Positions 39,667 through 49,447 are shown, counted from the stretch's first letter. The stretch is 64,000 nucleotides of DNA from Shinella daejeonensis (GCF_024281235.1 NZ_JAHWXY010000002.1:775826-839825), one strand, 5' to 3'. The notes: generated from the sequence alone by a model not told the origin. Made by a program: numbers and translations.

Positions 39667-40067
39667 TCACACCGCAGTCGCTTGCTGATTTTATTGCATT
39701 CGACAGTTCTCGACCATGGACGCCAGGCGGATCTGTCGACTGCTGCCTTGCTCTCGCTGAATGGGCGATTTGGCTTGGCTACCCTGATCCGGTTTTGAAG
39801 TTCCGCGGCACGTATCAGGCGGGGCAAGGCCAATTAGACATGCTGGCTCGTCACGGCGGCGCTCTTGAACTGGTCCGCCGACAGGCCGAGGCCATAGGCG
39901 GGCGCCCACTTGCGGTCCCCAAGCTTGGCTGCATCGCAGTTGTGGGCAGCCTGTCAAAGCCGACGCGACAATTCGGCGTGATCCACGACGGCGAGGGATG
40001 GATAACGCGCACGCCAACCGGCTGGCACGGCATCGCGGCCCGCGCATTGGGTATGTGGGAAATCTGA
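39651..40067 (+). CDS. DUF6950 / NlpC-P60-like tail protein
   Basis: 138 residues; TTG start 16 nt inside the previous gene. SVDCCLALAEWAIWLGYPDP holds the Cys of the papain-like fold, and FGVIHDGEGWITRTPTGWHG the following His. Could open peptidoglycan during infection, like lambda gpK; activity unproven. Confidence 0.72.
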   Translation: MAELVITPQSLADFIAFDSSRPWTPGGSVDCCLALAEWAIWLGYPDPVLKFRGTYQAGQGQLDMLARHGGALELVRRQAEAIGGRPLAVPKLGCIAVVGSLSKPTRQFGVIHDGEGWITRTPTGWHGIAARALGMWEI

Positions 40068-40071
40068 TCAT

Positions 40072-42177
40072 ATGGGCATCATTGAAAGCTTTGTGCTGTC
40101 GATCATTGCATCGATCGGCACGACGAGCGTTCTCGTTTCGAATCTGCTGTATGTCGGATTGATGGGCGGCGCTCTGGTCGGGGGCGCTTACCTTTACAGC
40201 ACCGTTCAGAGCCTGTTCGTTCAGAAGCCGTCTGTCCCGCGCCCGGAAGACGGCTCCTATAATCTAAAGCAGAACGTTCCCTCCCTCCCAATTGTTTACG
40301 GGACAGTGAAAAAAGGCGGCGATTACGTCTTTCTCGAAGAGACCGAGGGTACAGCGTACCACATCATTGTGTGGTCGGGACGGCGTATTAATGGGTTCAC
40401 GCGTCATTACCTGCACGATAAGCCGGTCACGCTTGATGCTGACGGCTTTGTAATCGATCCAGATCACTTCGTGCTTGGTGCGACCAAGTATGTGCGCATT
40501 CGTTGGCGTGATGGGGAGGCCGCCTCGACGGCGTACGGTCTCGTTGTTTCAGCCTTTGGTGTTTGGACAAACAATCATCGGGGGGACGGTCTCGCGTCTG
40601 TCCTGATGCTGTGCAAGACCGCGCCGCAAAAAGACTATCTGAAGATTTTCCCGAACCAGATGCCGGAGCACTCGGCTATCGGGCAGGGTGCATTGCTCTA
40701 CGATCCACGGAAGGATTCAACGCGGCCGGGTGGGTCAGGGCCGCACCGGTGGGGCAACCCTGACACATGGGAGTTCTCGCGGAATCTTGCCCTGATCCGG
40801 CTCGACCATCTGACCAAACCGTACGGGGGGAAGCTGTCCTACTCGGACATGTACATGCAGGACTGGATGCATGCCGCCGATGTGGCCGATGAAGATGTAA
40901 CAAATCGATCGGGTGGGTCTGAAAAGCGATACCATGGTGGGATCTGGTTCCGGGCGAACAACGATCCGATCGAGGTTGGCCGGCAACTCGACGAAGCCGG
41001 CGAAATGGTCGTCTACGAACGCGCTGGGGGGCAGATTGGAGTTCATGCCGGTGAGTACGTGGAGCCGACGGTACGCCTGACAGTCGACGACATCTTCTCG
41101 ATCTCGGTCGACAAGAACCGGCGAAAGAATGCAACGGTCCTGGCCGTCCGTGGGCGCTACATAAACCGTACCAATCACTTCAACACCGAAGACGCCGCGA
41201 TTTACGGCTCTCCCTACGGGGTGTTGGACGATAACAGCGAGCGGACCAAGACTTTCGACAATGTCTGCATCCAGTCCCACAATCATTGCCAGCGGAAACA
41301 AAAGCTGACGTTTACGCGCGCCAACGCCCGGCGGGTGACGGTGAGCGCAGATTACCGCGCAGCAAAGGGTGCGGCTTACTCCCGCTTCGTGCGGGTCCAC
41401 TATCCATCGAGAGGTCTCGTAGAGGCAGTTATCGAGGTGACGGGGACTGTAAACCGTGATCTGCGAAATATGCGCATCAGCTTTTCGGGCATCGTTGTCC
41501 CAGCATCGCTCTATGCTTTCGACGCCGCAACGGAGGAAGGAACGCCGGGGGAGGTTATAGAGGTTGTTCCAGACACCGGTGTTCCGGTTCCCGAAAATTT
41601 TTCAGCGAGCATCCGAACCGAAGTCGTTGCTGGTGGAGGAACCGCAGCGTTTGCCAGGGCGACATGGACACTCGACGATGTGAGCCTCGTTTATGAACTG
41701 GAGTGGGAGCCAACGGATTTATCCGAACCAGCTCGCTCTATCTTTTCCGATCCGGGCAAGGCCTCTGTCCGTTCCGCATATTTGGCTGACGGCAAAGAGT
41801 ATCGTCTGCGTTTGAGAGCGTGGGGCGGAGGCACATCAAGCGACTGGACGGCGTACCAGACCCTGACCGCGACCGCCGATCCCGTCGCGCCGGGGCCAGT
41901 GGCAAATGCCGATCTAATCGGCGGTGTAGAACAAGCCGAGTTCGAATGGAAAGCTCCGAACTCGGCCAATTATTTTGCCTCCCGCCTTTATCTGAACACC
42001 AGCAACACCATGACGGGTGCCACGCTCGTCGGCACTGAATACGGACCACCTGCAACCGCTGACAGCCGGGTTATCACCGGACTTTCGGCGGGCACATACT
42101 ACGGCTTTATCGTGTCGATCAATGCATCCGGTGTAGCTGCCAGCGCCGTCGCTACGGGGGCGGCCACAGTCACCTAA
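40072..42177 (+). CDS. Tail tip/host-specificity protein (J-like)
   Basis: 701 residues. A hydrophobic N-terminus (LLYVGLMGGALVGGAYLY), a middle typical of phage tip proteins (LPIVYGTVKKGGDYVFLEET, WHAADVADEDV-like and GQLDEAGEMVVYERAGGQIG), and two C-terminal fibronectin III-like repeats (about 525-610 and 615-700). Contacts receptor and plugs the tail. Confidence 0.82.
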   Translation: MGIIESFVLSIIASIGTTSVLVSNLLYVGLMGGALVGGAYLYSTVQSLFVQKPSVPRPEDGSYNLKQNVPSLPIVYGTVKKGGDYVFLEETEGTAYHIIVWSGRRINGFTRHYLHDKPVTLDADGFVIDPDHFVLGATKYVRIRWRDGEAASTAYGLVVSAFGVWTNNHRGDGLASVLMLCKTAPQKDYLKIFPNQMPEHSAIGQGALLYDPRKDSTRPGGSGPHRWGNPDTWEFSRNLALIRLDHLTKPYGGKLSYSDMYMQDWMHAADVADEDVTNRSGGSEKRYHGGIWFRANNDPIEVGRQLDEAGEMVVYERAGGQIGVHAGEYVEPTVRLTVDDIFSISVDKNRRKNATVLAVRGRYINRTNHFNTEDAAIYGSPYGVLDDNSERTKTFDNVCIQSHNHCQRKQKLTFTRANARRVTVSADYRAAKGAAYSRFVRVHYPSRGLVEAVIEVTGTVNRDLRNMRISFSGIVVPASLYAFDAATEEGTPGEVIEVVPDTGVPVPENFSASIRTEVVAGGGTAAFARATWTLDDVSLVYELEWEPTDLSEPARSIFSDPGKASVRSAYLADGKEYRLRLRAWGGGTSSDWTAYQTLTATADPVAPGPVANADLIGGVEQAEFEWKAPNSANYFASRLYLNTSNTMTGATLVGTEYGPPATADSRVITGLSAGTYYGFIVSINASGVAASAVATGAATVT

Positions 42178-42245
42178 TCCCAGTCAATAAACCAACCTGA
42201 CGCATCCTGCCGGTAACGGCGGGACGATCATCTGTGGAGATTTCT

Positions 42246-45200
42246 ATGACCGCACCTCGTGGAGTCGAAGTTTGGCGCGATTTCGTAACGGACGGTATCC
42301 CGTCCTCTGGCCCCAATCACCCTTACAAGGCCGATATTCGCGCTTGGGCCGGCTGGCTTGAGAACCTCGTCACCTCCGGCGTCCTGTCTTCCGGGCCGTG
42401 GTTTGCTACCAAGGCCGCGATGACCCTGACGTATCCGGCGAACACGATCGCTATCGTCTATAATGACACGACCGCCGCCAACAACGGTCTCTATCGAAAG
42501 TCCGGAGGGAGCGGGGCTGGCTCGTGGATTCAACTCACGACCTTTCTGCCTGGCTATCAGTTTGTCACTGCATCGCCCACCGGTGCCAGCACCGCCAATG
42601 CGATCGTCGCCACTACCTCGCCCCGCCTGCCCGAAGGTGATGGCGTTGCGCTTATCACCCTGCCGATCCCGCAGACCAACACCGGCTCGACCGTAACCGT
42701 CAAATTCGATGGGGGTGTCGCGAAAACCATCATATCCGCCTCGGGCGCCCCGATGAAAGCAGGCGACCTGCGCGCCGGCGTGATGGTGGCGGGCTTTGTC
42801 TCCGGATCGAATTTCCGCCTGCTGAATGATATCGGCTCACATTTCATTACGGCGACGAACACCGGCGGCGTGAATGCCATTACCGCTACGACGCCTTATC
42901 CGATTCCGGCTGGCGACGGCGAGGCGCTTATCGTCCTGCCGATCTCGGCCGACAATACGGCGTCCCCCGTCACCGTGAAATTCAACGCTGGTGCAGTCCT
43001 GACGATCAAAACCCGCAGCGGAGAAGATCCGGCGATCGGTGAGCTTCAGGCTGGCGACATCCTGTCGGGTTTCGTGTCGGGATCGACATTCCGGCTGATG
43101 GTTGATCCGAACTCGCTGCTGCACATGCAAGCTGCGAAGGAGTGGGCCAATAACGCCGAGGACGTCCCGGTGAGCGTGGTATCCGGTGGCGATGGGAGCA
43201 CCACCTTTTCGGCGAGGCATTGGGCTGCGAAAAGCTATGAGCAGGCGGATCGTGCGGAAGACGATGCAGACCGTGCCGAGGTTGCGCAGATAGGTGCGGA
43301 GGATGCGAGGGACATGGCGGCGTCAATCGTCAATGATATCGCATCCGAAAAAGAAGTCCCGATAGTTGGCACGGTGGAAAGCCTAACGTTACTGGATCTC
43401 CCGGTTGGAATGACCGCTGTACGCACGAACGGCTATAGTGCCATAGGTGATGGCGGCGCTTGGCCGCTTGTGGTCGAGGTGGCAGAAGACGGATCGCCAC
43501 TCCTGCCATGGCAACGTTTGTCCAATGGTGGAACCCGGCGCTGGATCTTGCGGGCTGACACGGTTACACCGGATATGTTCGGCGCGAGAAACGATGGTGT
43601 TACCCCCGACGATGATGCATTCGACCGGGCCTATGACTGGTGTATGGCGCAGCCGAACGGCGGCACTATCGTGATGCTAGCGGGTGCTGGCTATTACCTG
43701 ACGGCCCCCCACAACATCCACCCCAACAAGCACCTGCGCCTGCACTGGAACAACGGCGCCAGCCTGATCTGCGGGCTTGTCGGAGCCGACGCGGTGCTGC
43801 TGGAGGCAACGCACCCTGATGGCGAAACGCGCGGGAAAAATCTGACGCTATCCGGCAATTCGTCAATCGTTATTTCTCCGTCGATGCCCGGTAACGCGAT
43901 CGGCGCGAAGTTCTTTGAATACCGCCGTGCCTCCAATCTCAAAATCGAGGGGGACGCACACTCTTGGCTGCACTATCGCAACAACACCGTCGTAAGCCTG
44001 TCGTCACTCTGGAACTGCGACATGGGCGGGCTGTCCATTTGGGGTGGTGGCCATAACAAGCCGCGTAAACTAGCCGGTACGACGACTTTTAGCATCGCTC
44101 AAGGCTCAAACACCCTGATAGCCAGCGCACCGATCTTTGACGCCAGCGATGAAGACCGGATCATTGTCCTGACAAACAGCGGTGGAAGGACGCATCTTTT
44201 CACCATCGATGAGGTGACGTCCAGCACGACGGTGACGACAAAACAGCAGGCCGTATTCCCGATCGTGGATGGCCCCGCTAATTTTGACGGCGTCAAGGGA
44301 TCGATCAGTGCAAGCTCCTCATTGTTGACCTTAGAGAGCGGCGCAAGTCTTTCGAGCGCCGACGTCGGGCGGACGATCTACATCGTCGACGCGGCCAACC
44401 CCGGAGGGGGCGGATCGCCAAGGGAGCTTCATCGGGCGACCATCGATGAGGTGACCTCCGCCACCACCTGCGTGATCGACACCGCGCCCTTGCTCACTGT
44501 ATCGGATGTCTATGTGATTTTCTCGCCGGCGATCGAGATTTTCAGCGAGAGTGTTGGCGCTAACGCGGGGACGAATGATTTTGTCTGGGACGGGCTGCAT
44601 ATCGAGCAGCATCGAGGGTGTGGTCTTGTTCTTCACAAGGCCGTCAATGCCTTCATGCCGCGCCTGAAATTGCACGCGCAAAACAACGTCTATGGGGTGG
44701 GCGCTTCATCCTTCCGCGGCATTTTCTCGTCTGCGACCGGACACGTCAGCGGGGACTTCGAAGGGACCGCGCACAATGATCTCGGAGCGGTGCTTGTCGC
44801 TGGCACGAACGGGATGATCACGTTCGATCAGATGACGGGTGTGCAAATGCTCGGCCAGCCGTTGATCTACAAGAGCAACCTAGTCGCAGGCTCCCTCGTC
44901 ATCGTTGGCAACTGGCAACTCAACAACTTCGGTCATGCGCCCTCTATGGACCGGGCGTTTGCCGGGACCGGTTCCGGCGAAATCCACCAGACGGGCCGCC
45001 TGGCAAGCACGGGTGTAAACTACCCCTATCCGTATCTGTTTTCGGAATCGCGCCTCGCGTCCAGCCTGATCAGCCCCCAAATCAAGGCTGCCATCTCGGC
45101 CGAGGGCATGAGCCCTGCCTTTGCCCTTATCGCGAACGGCGACACTCCCGCTTATAGAGGCATCGGTGTTTCAGGGTCCCTGCTCGATCCCGGCCCGTCC

Positions 45201-45617
45201 GGTGACTACCAAAGCCTCGTGGCCCTTGAAGGCTATGGTCTGGCCTCGGGTAGTAGTTCGCCTGAGCCAGTCGCACGGGTGCTGGCCAGAGCACGTGTCA
45301 GTGGCTCGAACCTCGGCGGAGACCTAGTCTTCATCACAAAAGGACTGGCCCAACCATTGTCAGCCAAATGGAGTATGGGTGGAAATGGGAACATCCTGCC
45401 ATCTGGTGACGCAATGTATGATATTGGAGACCCCAGTTATCGGGTAAATAGGCTCTACACGGTCAATCTAACGAGTGGGCCGGGTGGTCTTGGTTTCTTC
45501 GGAGCCGCGATGCATTCCAAACCCGCCGTCTCCGGGGCGAAGGGCGGCAACGCCGCCCTCACGAGTTTGATTCAGGCTCTGACGAACCTCGGGCTTATTA
45601 CTGATGAGTCGAGCTAA
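42246..45617 (+). CDS. Tail spike with pectate-lyase-like beta helix
   Basis: 1123 residues from ATG 42246 (ATG 42234 adds four). Residues 105-200 and 200-290 are two copies of one small domain, each with LPEGDGVALITLPI or IPAGDGEALIVLPI, TVKF, and VSGS-FRLM/L. From about 430 (VTPDMFGARNDGVTPDDDAF) a pectate lyase 3-type beta helix runs to about 950, with a second internal repeat around 620-740. The C-terminus resembles a trimerisation/fiber end. Probable polysaccharide-binding or cleaving spike. Confidence 0.88.
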   Translation: MTAPRGVEVWRDFVTDGIPSSGPNHPYKADIRAWAGWLENLVTSGVLSSGPWFATKAAMTLTYPANTIAIVYNDTTAANNGLYRKSGGSGAGSWIQLTTFLPGYQFVTASPTGASTANAIVATTSPRLPEGDGVALITLPIPQTNTGSTVTVKFDGGVAKTIISASGAPMKAGDLRAGVMVAGFVSGSNFRLLNDIGSHFITATNTGGVNAITATTPYPIPAGDGEALIVLPISADNTASPVTVKFNAGAVLTIKTRSGEDPAIGELQAGDILSGFVSGSTFRLMVDPNSLLHMQAAKEWANNAEDVPVSVVSGGDGSTTFSARHWAAKSYEQADRAEDDADRAEVAQIGAEDARDMAASIVNDIASEKEVPIVGTVESLTLLDLPVGMTAVRTNGYSAIGDGGAWPLVVEVAEDGSPLLPWQRLSNGGTRRWILRADTVTPDMFGARNDGVTPDDDAFDRAYDWCMAQPNGGTIVMLAGAGYYLTAPHNIHPNKHLRLHWNNGASLICGLVGADAVLLEATHPDGETRGKNLTLSGNSSIVISPSMPGNAIGAKFFEYRRASNLKIEGDAHSWLHYRNNTVVSLSSLWNCDMGGLSIWGGGHNKPRKLAGTTTFSIAQGSNTLIASAPIFDASDEDRIIVLTNSGGRTHLFTIDEVTSSTTVTTKQQAVFPIVDGPANFDGVKGSISASSSLLTLESGASLSSADVGRTIYIVDAANPGGGGSPRELHRATIDEVTSATTCVIDTAPLLTVSDVYVIFSPAIEIFSESVGANAGTNDFVWDGLHIEQHRGCGLVLHKAVNAFMPRLKLHAQNNVYGVGASSFRGIFSSATGHVSGDFEGTAHNDLGAVLVAGTNGMITFDQMTGVQMLGQPLIYKSNLVAGSLVIVGNWQLNNFGHAPSMDRAFAGTGSGEIHQTGRLASTGVNYPYPYLFSESRLASSLISPQIKAAISAEGMSPAFALIANGDTPAYRGIGVSGSLLDPGPSGDYQSLVALEGYGLASGSSSPEPVARVLARARVSGSNLGGDLVFITKGLAQPLSAKWSMGGNGNILPSGDAMYDIGDPSYRVNRLYTVNLTSGPGGLGFFGAAMHSKPAVSGAKGGNAALTSLIQALTNLGLITDESS

Positions 45618-45662
45618 TAGGTCGTTTCAGTAAAGGCAAGCGCAGTCCGTCTCTCGATGCGA

Positions 45663-46274
45663 CTAAAGTTCAAATATCATCCGTGCTACGTACGCGTCGT
45701 CAGATTTGTATTTGGCAAAGCCAAACCCCTCGACAGCGTAACTACACCTGAGGCCCATGCGGGCGGCTTCTGCGACGAGGTTTGCGGGTTCGATAAAACG
45801 GCGATAATGATCATCCGTCGCCTTAGCCAAAGCTTGATCACGTACAGTGCGGTACTCGACTGCCAAAATACCGCCGCGGGTTTTCAGAATCTGAACCGCC
45901 TGTTGAAGGAACGCTGTTTGCCCGTCATCATTAATCGCATGAAGAAAAAAGCGTGCGTAGATCAAGGTCGAGCCCTGCGTCTCTCCCAGCAGTCGATCAG
46001 CAAGCCCCGGGGCGGCTATATCAGCTTGAACGAACTTAAGGTGCTCCGTACCGTTGGCACGTTCGTTGCACATATCGACAGCCGCTTGACTGCCGTCGAC
46101 GCCAATTGTCGGTATACCTTGCTGAGCAAACCAGAAGCTATCTCGTCCTGAACCACATCCAATATCCAGTACCGTATCAGGCTGATATTCGCCAAGGATG
46201 AAAACTGCGAATTGAGATGGCAAAATGGGTGCACTGCGGCCCGTATAATAACGATCCCAGTAATTCGTGTCCAT
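45663..46274 (-). CDS. Class I SAM-dependent methyltransferase
   Basis: 203 residues. VLDIGCGSGRDSFWFAQQGI is motif I, IGVDGSQAAV motif II, FVQADI motif III, LIYARFFLHAI motif IV. Convergent with the spike gene and divergent from a LicD-like gene. Together they look like a surface-modifying cargo pair; substrate unknown. Confidence 0.85.
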   Translation of the reverse strand: MDTNYWDRYYTGRSAPILPSQFAVFILGEYQPDTVLDIGCGSGRDSFWFAQQGIPTIGVDGSQAAVDMCNERANGTEHLKFVQADIAAPGLADRLLGETQGSTLIYARFFLHAINDDGQTAFLQQAVQILKTRGGILAVEYRTVRDQALAKATDDHYRRFIEPANLVAEAARMGLRCSYAVEGFGFAKYKSDDAYVARMIFEL

Positions 46275-46295
46275 GAATGCTCCTTGCGATTGTCA

Positions 46296-46317
46296 ACCTG
46301 TACTAGTAAGGACAGGT
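46296..46317. promoter_or_regulatory. Inverted repeat between divergent cargo genes
   Basis: ACCTGT...ACAGGT arms 10 bp apart lie in the 54-bp gap between the methyltransferase and LicD-like genes, with ATG-proximal A/T-rich sequence. A possible operator for both; weak promoter matches only. Confidence 0.4.
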
Positions 46318-46328
46318 ATCTTTTTTAA

Positions 46329-47138
46329 ATGAATGGTACAACCACAATGAGCGAAAAATCACTGCCAGATTTCAGCCAAGCGGGACTGAAGTGCCTCTAT
46401 ACGATTACGGGTGCCTTGCAATACGGTGATGAGGCAGCGGCGATTAGGGCGTTAGGCGCTTCCTGGAGGGAGGTTCCAAGGGAAGAGCAGTTAAGGATTA
46501 GGGACTTTATTAATGAGCACGTTCTGGCCGAAAAGAGCCGTGAGATGTCGATCCATGGCATAAAGCGCACGTTTCGCTTTTGGTCGGAGGAAGAGAAGGC
46601 AGGACTGATTCGGTTCGCTAAATTAGTCATCGACCGACTTCAGAGCCAAATGGGCTTTAGCGCAACGATTGGTTATGGAACCGCGCTCGGTATAGCTAGA
46701 GAAGGTGATTTGATCCCGCACGATGACGACGTGGATCTGATCTGCGCCATCCCAACCAGTGTTCATCCTGATTTTCCGTCAGCTCTAACCGCGATTCGCG
46801 AGGCCTTTTCCGGGAAGGCAGACATATACACGTTCGGAAAGCATCCAGGACACCTCAAATTCGGCCAGCAGCCTTATGCCCTTGATGTTTTCGTGGCCTT
46901 GCAGGAGGGCGAATTTATCAGTTCATATCCTGGGCCGCGAAAGGAAATCCTTTTTACGGATGTCTTTCCCTCCAAACTCATGAATGTGTTTGGGGTCGAG
47001 ATAGATGCTCCTGCCGACATGGAGGCGTACCTATCTAAGGTTTACGGTCCGAACTGGCGCGTTCCGGATCCGATGTTTGGCCACAAGTGGGGCGGGCTGG
47101 GTTTTGAGGATCTGATTTCCGATCAGTCAACATCGTAG
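46329..47138 (+). CDS. LicD-family phosphotransferase-like protein
   Basis: 269 residues (ATG 46347 would give 263). The LicD core GYGTALGIAREGDLIPHDDD followed by VDLIC is exact, with RSG-less C-terminal WRVPDPMFGHKWGG. LicD proteins move phosphocholine or similar groups onto cell-wall or LPS glycans. As phage cargo next to a methyltransferase it may alter the receptor (lysogenic conversion); inferred. Base composition is more A/T-rich than the neighbouring phage genes. Confidence 0.82.
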   Translation: MNGTTTMSEKSLPDFSQAGLKCLYTITGALQYGDEAAAIRALGASWREVPREEQLRIRDFINEHVLAEKSREMSIHGIKRTFRFWSEEEKAGLIRFAKLVIDRLQSQMGFSATIGYGTALGIAREGDLIPHDDDVDLICAIPTSVHPDFPSALTAIREAFSGKADIYTFGKHPGHLKFGQQPYALDVFVALQEGEFISSYPGPRKEILFTDVFPSKLMNVFGVEIDAPADMEAYLSKVYGPNWRVPDPMFGHKWGGLGFEDLISDQSTS

Positions 47139-47353
47139 CAGCGTCCGCAAGGAGATCAGAGAAATCTGCATCGCGATGTTTTGCTGCGAGCGCTTCGTGG
47201 TCTTCGGTTCTCATCTATCCAGATCCCTCGTTCAGACCGATGTGTAGCTGGTCCACATGACAGTTTGATGTCGGAGCAATCCGTGTAGCATTTGACGCTA
47301 CGGGTGCGCCGTTAGACTTGCTGCGGTAACCAGCCGAGACATCCGTGCACGGC

Positions 47354-47386
47354 GAAGCCCCGGCGACCTGCATCGTCCGGGGCTTC
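47354..47386. terminator. Strong hairpin downstream of licD-like gene
   Basis: GAAGCCCCGG pairs with CCGGGGCTTC (10 bp, 13-nt loop). No T-run. Lies in the 680-bp gene-poor gap 47139-47816. Confidence 0.5.
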
Positions 47387-47521
47387 TGCGGCTAGGGGGG
47401 CCAGGGCATGGTCCTAACCGCGCCTTAACGTGAGCACATCAGCTTAACGAAACGTTAGGAGAGCCTTTGGCGGCGACCTGACGACACGTCATCCACATCT
47501 TTCAACATCGAGGATATGACC

Positions 47522-47596
47522 ATGAACCGCGCAGCGTTCTTCGCTGGCGTGCGATCGGTGTTTCGACGAATCGAATGCAAAGCTCAGATCAAATGA
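47522..47596 (+). pseudogene. N-terminal relic of a phage lysozyme-type gene
   Basis: MNRAAFFAGVRSVFRRIECK then a stop within 24 codons. Many rhizobial phage glycoside hydrolases begin MNRAAFF-A-VR, and the similarity ends after VRS. ATG 47516 also lies in frame. Likely the start of an older endolysin replaced by the gene at 48492. Confidence 0.5.
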
Positions 47597-47715
47597 AGAA
47601 CAAATATTGAAGATGAACGTGGAAAAGTCAGTCTTCACATTTGCATTCGTATAGGTAGTTCGGCGAGAAAATAGAAGATTCGCTTAGCGGCGAATGCCGT
47701 GGCGCTAAACACGGC

Positions 47716-47763
47716 GGGGCGGTTGGCACATTGGATTGGACCCCCATCGTTGCCAACCGCCCC
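47716..47763. other. 13-bp inverted repeat upstream of antirepressor-like gene
   Basis: GGGGCGGTTGGCA pairs perfectly with TGCCAACCGCCCC over a 22-nt loop, ending 53 bp before ATG 47817. Could be a terminator for upstream reading or an attenuator of the following gene. Confidence 0.55.
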
Positions 47764-47816
47764 ATCCCCTTTGGTCCCTGGCGATTAGCGCGCCAGAAAA
47801 CATGGAGACCCATATC

Positions 47817-48404
47817 ATGGGAACCATTGTGAGTGTCAACTTCCGTGGAGATGATCTCTACGGCTTCGAGAACGATGACGGTGTGTTTGTTGCACTTAAG
47901 CCGATCGTCGAGAGCATGGGAATGGATTGGTCGGCGCAGCTCCAGCGCGTGAAGCGTGACCCGATCCTCTCCGAAGGTATGGTTATCATGACCACACCTT
48001 TCGGGCGCGGCGGCGCTCAGGATGCCGTCTGCCTTAAGCTCGAGTTGGTCAACGGCTGGCTCTTTACCATCGACACGTCGCGGATCAAGGACGATGCGGT
48101 GCGTGAAAAAGTGATCGTCTATCAGCGTGAATGCTACGGCGTCCTCGCCAAGCATTTTCTGGGAAAGGCGGCCGGCGTCTCAGCGGAGAAGAGCGGTGAT
48201 ATCGTCGACGACCCGCACGAAAACGAGAGCGTCAAACTCCGCATGGTCAACGAAAGCCGTCAGGTTTTCGGTACCCAGGCGGCGGCTCAGCTCTGGTTTC
48301 GTCTCGGCCTGCCGGTCGTTCCGGCAATGCAGCACGATCCGCGGCAGCTGAGCTTTATTGACTACGACGCGATCAAGTCGGCGTCGGGTTCACCAGCGGC
48401 CTGA
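47817..48404 (+). CDS. Phage antirepressor N-domain protein (P22 AR-N type)
   Basis: 195 residues from ATG 47817 (MGTIVSVNFRGDDLYGF). FVALKPIVESMGMDWSAQLQ, RVKRDPIL, and DTSRIKDDAVREKVIVYQRE match the P22_AR_N family, whose members block phage repressors or act as regulators. It stands in the late region far from the repressor, downstream of a large hairpin. Confidence 0.85.
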   Translation: MGTIVSVNFRGDDLYGFENDDGVFVALKPIVESMGMDWSAQLQRVKRDPILSEGMVIMTTPFGRGGAQDAVCLKLELVNGWLFTIDTSRIKDDAVREKVIVYQRECYGVLAKHFLGKAAGVSAEKSGDIVDDPHENESVKLRMVNESRQVFGTQAAAQLWFRLGLPVVPAMQHDPRQLSFIDYDAIKSASGSPAA

Positions 48405-48491
48405 CTATTACGTCTACCACACCTTCAAGGGCGCTCTTCGGGGCGCCTTTTCTATTGCCGGATTGGCTAGACCCAACAAAGGAGCATCACC

Positions 48492-49145
48492 ATGACACGA
48501 CGCATCAACGCGGCGGGGCTTTCGCACGTCAAGCAATGGGAAGGAAAACGAAACGTCGCCTATCGTGACGTCGGCGGTGTCCTGACCATCGGATACGGCC
48601 ATACCAGCGCGGCCGGCGTGCCTTACGTCAAGGAGGGCATGCGGGTCAGCGACAGGGAGGCGGAAGACATCCTGCGCTCCGATCTCGGAAAGTTTGAAGA
48701 GCGCGTCGAGCGCCTCGTCAAGGTGCCGCTGACCGACAACCAGTTCGCCGTTCTCGTCTCTTTCGACTTCAACACCGGCGCACTGCACAAGTCCACGCTT
48801 CTGAAGAAGCTCAATGCCGGCGATTACGATGCTGTCCCCGCGGAACTCATGAAGTGGGTCAACGCCGGCGGCAAGCGGGTGCAGGGCCTTGTCAATCGCC
48901 GCTCGGCCGAAGCAGGTCTTTGGGCGAAGGGCGAGTTTGTCGCGAGCAACAACATCCCGGCAAAGCCTGCGGCAGAGCCTATCGCGACGAAGGAGAATGT
49001 ATCCTGGCTTGCGGGTATCCTGTCGACGCTTGGTCTGGCTGGCGCTGGCAGTGGACCGCTGCAATGGGCTCTCGCGGTGATCCTCGTTGTCTCGTTTGCC
49101 GTGGCGCTGTTCTTTTTCATTCGCAAGCGGATGAACCCGACATGA
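48492..49145 (+). CDS. GH24 endolysin with C-terminal membrane helix
   Basis: 217 residues. KQWEGKRNVAYRDVGGVLTI then GYGHT gives the E-8aa-D/C-5aa-T active site of T4-type lysozyme (Glu17, Asp26, Thr32 region). RSAEAGLW follows at the domain end. Residues 175-210 hold a membrane segment (LQWALAVILVVSFAVALFFF) ending in RKR, so the enzyme may be tethered to the inner membrane by its tail. Cleaves peptidoglycan for lysis. Confidence 0.9.
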   Translation: MTRRINAAGLSHVKQWEGKRNVAYRDVGGVLTIGYGHTSAAGVPYVKEGMRVSDREAEDILRSDLGKFEERVERLVKVPLTDNQFAVLVSFDFNTGALHKSTLLKKLNAGDYDAVPAELMKWVNAGGKRVQGLVNRRSAEAGLWAKGEFVASNNIPAKPAAEPIATKENVSWLAGILSTLGLAGAGSGPLQWALAVILVVSFAVALFFFIRKRMNPT

Positions 49146-49447
49146 TCGGCATCCTCGACGCTGCGAAGCTGGCCGGCGCTGCCCTCCTTGGTGCCGCGCT
49201 GGTCACACCGATCGCCCATCACCTCGGCAAGCGCGAAGGCCGCCAGTTGGCTGCAACGGCCGCCCTTGAACAATCCGTCAAAGTCCTGCGCGAAAGGAGC
49301 GCCACCGATGACGAAATATCTCGTTCCGATCTTGCTGGCCTGTGCCGTCATCTCGGGCTGCTCGAAGACGACGAGCGGGAATGCGTGCGACGGTTGGCGG
49401 AAGCTGACGCCGACGCTCGAAAGCGCTCTCAAGATAACGATGGATGA
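49142..49447 (+). CDS. Rz-like inner-membrane spanin
   Basis: 101 residues; ATG overlaps the endolysin stop. N-terminal membrane helix (LAGAALLGAALVTPIA) then a charged coiled coil. The Rz1-like lipoprotein is encoded inside its 3' half in another frame, the classic spanin layout. Confidence 0.75.
   Translation: MIGILDAAKLAGAALLGAALVTPIAHHLGKREGRQLAATAALEQSVKVLRERSATDDEISRSDLAGLCRHLGLLEDDERECVRRLAEADADARKRSQDNDG

Noticed and set aside
47628..48155. 175-codon minus-strand frame
   Set aside because: Antisense to the antirepressor-like gene; no ribosome site or domain.
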